Shown here piece after piece: positions 14,401-20,400 of a stretch of DNA of 64,000 nucleotides (positions are counted from its first letter, which is position 1; each line of letters starts with the position of its first letter). The DNA is taken from positions 372,001-436,000 of the forward strand of contig NZ_CP022282.1 of NCBI RefSeq assembly GCF_002216065.1, given 5' to 3'. The stretch comes from Chryseobacterium sp. T16E-39 (GTDB taxonomy: Bacteria > Bacteroidota > Bacteroidia > Flavobacteriales > Weeksellaceae). Below the pieces are notes generated by a model. That model saw only the letters and a list, made by a program, of their open reading frames with translations, had not been told where the DNA came from and did no database searches. The position numbers and the translations under genes were made by a program.

Positions 14401-17400
14401 ATCAATACTTTCTGGGAAAGAATTAAAAATAATGAAGACCTGATCACAGAAATCCCTGAAGACCGATGGAGCTGGCAGGAATATTACGGAGATCCTCAAA
14501 AAGAAAGTGGTAAAACCAAAGCAAAATGGGGTGGATTTATCAGCGATATCGACAAGTTTGATCCTTTGTTTTTCAATATTTCCCCTAAAGAAGCTGCTTT
14601 AATGGACCCTCAGCAAAGGATTGCTCTTGAAGCCGTATACCACGCTTTGGAAGATGCAGGGGTAGCCACTTCAGCATTAAGGGGAACCAATACAGGAACC
14701 TTTATTGGAGTATCTGCGGTGGATTATTCCATGCTAATGAATAATGGAACTGATCTTACGAGCCTGGCACAATATTCTACAGGCGCAGCTCATTCCATAT
14801 TGGTGAACAGAATTTCCTATTTATTGGATATTCATGGACCAAGTGAGCCGGTAGATACAGCGTGTTCAAGTGCATTGATTGCCATTCATCGCGGTGTAGA
14901 GCATATCAGAAACGGACACTGTGATATGGCGATTGCTGGTGGGGTAAATGCTATATTATCTCCGGAACTGACGCTTTCCTTCAGCAGTGCAGGAATGTTG
15001 AGTGAAGATGGAAGATGTAAAACTTTTGATCAGCGTGCCAATGGCTATGTTCGTGGAGAAGGAGTCGGAATTGTGATCCTGAAATCTTTAAGCAAGGCTG
15101 AAGCTGATGGTGATCATATCTATGGAGTGATCCGCGGAACAGCTGAAAACCATGGTGGAAGAGCGAATACGCTTACCTCTCCAAATCCCAATGCACAAAA
15201 AGATCTCCTGGTAAAAGCATACCGGAATTCAGATATAGATCCACGTGATATCAGTTACATAGAAGCACATGGAACGGGGACAGCACTGGGTGATCCTATA
15301 GAAATTGAAGGTCTTAAGCTTACATTCAATACATTATATGAAGACAAAGGACTTCAGCAGACACAAAAAGCGTATTGCAGTATTGGCAGTGTAAAAGCAA
15401 ATGCCGGACATCTTGAATCTGCAGCCGGAATGGCCGGATTAGCAAAAGTATTGATGGCAATGAAGCATAAAATGCTGCCAGGTAATCCGCACTTACAAAA
15501 TCCCAATGCCTATTTACAGATGGAAAATACACCATTCCGTTTACAGAAAGAAACTACAGAATGGGCTACCGAAGGAAATAAGCCAAGAATAGCCGGAATC
15601 AGCAGTTTTGGATTTGGAGGAGCGAATGCACACATTATTATTGAAGAATATCAGCCATCAAAAACGGCTCACAAGATTCAAAGCAATGCTATCATTCCAT
15701 TATCAGCAAAAACGAAGGAACAACTTCAGCAGCAGATCATCAATCTTAAGAATTATCTGGAATTGAATCCTCAGCTAGACATCCATGATGTCGCTTATAC
15801 TTTGCAAAACGGACGTGAAAAGATGAAGGAAAAAGCAGTATTTATAGCAACTGATACCAAAGATCTGATTAGCCTTCTTTCTGAAAAAAGGGATCTGAAT
15901 GCTCCTGTTTACAAGTCAGAAGAAAATAATACAGCATCCATTTCATTGGCAGAAAATTGGTTAAGTGGAGCATTAAAAGATTGGTCCACTTGTTATCCGG
16001 GTCAGAAACCTGCCAAAATCAGCTTGCCGGTATATCCTTTTGCACGCAACCGTTACTGGATTCCGGAAGGAAAGAAGATCGCAGTTGTAGCCGTAAAAGA
16101 ACAGGATCATCAATTATTTGAAAATTTTTCAGAAAACATAACCATCGAAGAAAAAACTCAACCTGCTGATGTAAAATATGAAACAGCCCAGGATAACAGC
16201 TGGCTGATGGCAAAATTAATTCAGATCGCAGCAGCAACGATTGTATTGCCTGAAGAAGATTTTGATATCACGACCCAGTTTAAAGACTATGGTTTTGATT
16301 CGATCCTTGGGGTTGAATTGGTCAACAATATCAATTCTGAATTAAATATCACCATTAAGGCAACTGATTTATACAGTTATCCTAATATCACTTTAATGAA
16401 TGATTATCTGTTAAAGAATTTCTCTGAAGAATTACAGGCTCCGGTTCAGGTTCATCAGTATGCTGTTGCAGATAAAATTATCATTACTGAAAAGAAAAGT
16501 CATGCAGTTGAAGACAAAATTACAACTCATCTTGATCAATCAGCAGAAATTGCGATTATAGGAATCAGCGGACAATTTGGAACTGCTAATGATCTGGATG
16601 CTTACTGGAAAGTATTGGCAGAAGGACAATGCCTTGTCAAAGAGGTTAAGCATGAGAAATGGACAGAAGATCAGGGAAGTTTTGAAGGACAAAAAAGATG
16701 GGCAAGCTGTTTGGAAAATCCGGACTATTTTGATCCTCTATTCTTTAAACTTTCAGGCTCTGAAGCAGAAATGATGGATCCTATGCAGCGTTTATTTCTT
16801 GAGCATAGCTGGAAGGCAATTGAAGATGCAGGAATTGATGCAGACTCTCTTTCATCCTTGAAATGTGGTGTGTATGCAGGAGCGGGACACAGTGATTATA
16901 TCGCCGGAACAGAAGGAACATTACCTTCCGCACTTTGGGGAAATTCAAGTGCGATATTGGCGTCAAGAATTTCTTATTTCCTTAATTTAAAAGGACCTGC
17001 TATAGCAGTCAACACAGCGTGTTCAAGCTCTCTGGTGGCGATGGATCTTGGATTTAACAGTCTTCAAAGAGGAGATACGGATCTTGTGTTAGCGGGTGGT
17101 GTCAATATTATCAATTCTGCCCATTCGCACGATATGGCAGTGAGAGCAGGAATGCTGTCTGCGGATGGACGATGCTACACATTTGACAGCAGGGCCAATG
17201 GCTTTGTAATGGGAGAAGGTGTTGGTGTTGTTGTCCTAAAGAGATTGGCAGATGCAGAAAGAGATAACGACCGTATCTATGGAGTGATCAAAGGAAGTTT
17301 GACCAACCAGGACGGGACGACCAATGGTATTACTGCTCCAAGTGTGCTGTCTCAGGAAGAACTTGAAAAGGAGGTGTATGAAAAATTCAATATCAATCCG

Positions 17401-20400
17401 GAAACCATAACGTATGTGGAAGCTCATGGCACAGGTACGGGATTGGGAGATCCTATAGAATTTGAAGCGTTAAATGCATCATTCAAAGCATATACTGATC
17501 AGCAAAATTTCTGTAGTCTGGGTAGTGTGAAAACTAATATCGGACATGCGTTGGAAGCTGCCGGAGTGGCCAGTGTATTAAAAGTGCTTTTGGCAATGAA
17601 ACACAAACAATTGCCACCAAGCATTAATTATGAAACACCCAATCCGCTAATCAATTTTAAAGGAAGTCCATTTAAAATACAGGATACATTGACCGCTTGG
17701 AATACACCAGCTCATACAAAAAGAAGGGCAGCGATCAGTAGCTTTGGCTTTAGTGGAACCAATGCGCACATGGTTATTGAAGAATATATTCCTCAGGAAA
17801 AGGAAGAGATTAAGCAAGGTGGAGAAGTGTTGATCGTATTGTCAGCCAAAAGCCGTGAACAATTGATTGTACAGGCTGAACAGCTTGTTAAACACATTAA
17901 AAATGAGCCGTTGATCAGCTTATATAATATCGCTTACACCCTTCAGATCGGAAGATCAGCGATGGAAGAAAGATTGGCTGTTCCTGCAAAAACAATTGAA
18001 GATTTAGTTAATCGTCTTACTGATTTTGCAACTGGAAAAGGAGGGTTTTATTTTAATGGAAATATCAGACAGCATAAGAAAGAAGTGAACAAATCTTCTG
18101 AAACATCTGCGATTCAAAATGCTTTGGCGAATCAATCGTGGGCAGCAGTAGGAGAATATTGGGTAAAAGGATTCCCTGTACAATGGGAGGTATTATATCA
18201 GGAAACGAAGTTTAGTAAAGTTACGCTACCTAATTATCCTTTCGCAAGAGAAAGATATTGGCTAAAATCTGAACAGAAAATAGCTACAAGCTCTGCCATT
18301 GCACATCCTTTATTACATCAGAATAATTCAAGTTTAAAGAATTGCTTGTTTAGCAGCACACTGAATGGAAATGAATCTTTTTTAAGAGATCATAAAGTGT
18401 ATGGAGAACAGGTGCTGCCTGGAGTCGCTTACCTTGAAATGGCTCATGTAGCAGGCCGACTTGGAGCTGAGGTTTCAATAGCTCAGTTAAGGGAGGTGAA
18501 CTGGCTACAGCCTGTAAAGAATCATGATGGGCAAGTAACACTTAATATTGCTATTGAAGCTTTGCAGGATGAGTGGACTTATAAAATTTACTCAGGTCCG
18601 GATGAAAAGCAATTGCATGGACAGGGTATAATGGGAACAGTTTCCAGCTTAGTTCCTCAGATCAAAAACATCAATAAATTACAAAACAGCTTTATCAAAA
18701 AAATGGATAAAGCAGCATATTATGAACTGTTCAGATCCATTGGACTGGATTATGGAACAACTTTCCAGGGAATTCAGGAGGTTTGGTATAATGGGGAGTC
18801 TGCATTGTCGAGAATTGAACTTAGTCCAGAAACCGGATTCACTTTATCTCCGGGAATGATGGATGGTGCATTACAGACCTGTATGGCGATCAGTCTTTCT
18901 GATCAAAGCCAGAAGCTGATGTTGCCATTCAGTGTGAGAGAAATTAATATCTATCAATCTTTATCAGAAGAAATCTGGTGTTATGTAAGAAAAAATACTT
19001 CAGGGAAACAGTCCAGCAGTTATGAGATTGAAATGCTGAATCAACAGGGAGAAGTCCTGATCAGTTTCACAGAGTTGGTGGTTTTAACACTGGAAAACGG
19101 AAACAATACATCTTCTGCGACTCATGAGAATAAAAGTCAGAATAAGGAAACTTTAGAGAATAGTGTTGGATTGCACCTGTATGCTAATGAATGGAAGGAA
19201 GCAGATTTAGAGACATCCAATTCGAAAAGAACAAACTCATCAGTTGCTCCATTAGTTTTTCTGGCAGGCGGTTCTGCAGTATTAGCAGAGAAGCTGGAAG
19301 AGAGCCTGGAATGTGAAGTGAAAATTCTTCATGAAAGTGCTCCGGAAGAAACTTTTATTCAGGTTCTTGATGAAATACGGCAAAGAAAACCTGTGGGACA
19401 AATGATTCAGTTGGTGTATCCTGCCGGGGAAGGAATGGAGTATAGTTTTCTTTCAGGATTATTGAAAACGGCATTGCAGGAAAGTTTAGTATCAGCAGCA
19501 AAATTGATTGAAGTAGAAAACCTGTCGATTAACGGACTAGATGAATTAATAAGCATATTACAAGCTGAACAGGAGAATACAGATGCTGAAGTGCGTTATC
19601 ATCTTGGAAAAAGAGAAATAAAGAAGCTGAAAGCTTTAAACGGAACTGAAAATCAAGAGGTAAAAGCAACCATTAAGGAAAACGGGGTCTATCTGATCAC
19701 CGGAGGTGCAGGCGGATTAGGGCTGTTATTTGCAGAGTATTTCAATCATATTTCAGGAACAAAAGTAATATTGGTGGGTAGAAGTGAGCTTACTACTTCA
19801 CAAAAAGGAAGATTAAAAGAATTATCCAACACCACTTACGAACGATGTGATATTACCGATTTGGGAAGGGTAACAGCTTTAATTGGAAAAATCAAAAATG
19901 AATATGGTCGCATTAATGGAATTGTTCATAGTGCTGGGGTAACCCGGGATAGTTTGATACTCAATAAGACTGCAGCCGAGGTTAGAGAAGTGTTTTCTGC
20001 CAAAGTAAAAGGGGCAGAAAATATAGATATGGCCACTAAAAATGAAAATATGGATTTCACGATTTATTTTTCATCATTAGCGGGAATATTTGGGAATACA
20101 GGACAGTCGGATTACGCATCAGCTAATTTGTGGTTGGATCATTTTGCTTCCCACCGTGAAATGGAACGTCTTCGTGGAAAAAGAACAGGAAAGACATTAA
20201 GCATCAACTGGCCGCTGTGGAAAGACGGTGGAATGCAGATCACTGCAGAACAGGAAAAATACATGGCACACCACTTTGGTTTATGGCCGATGCCGACTGC
20301 AGATGGACTTCACGCCTTTGAAACTTTGTTGAACAGTAATTTTAATCAGGGAATTGTCATCTATGGAGATCCTGAAAAACTGGGAATAGAAAAAGGAAGT

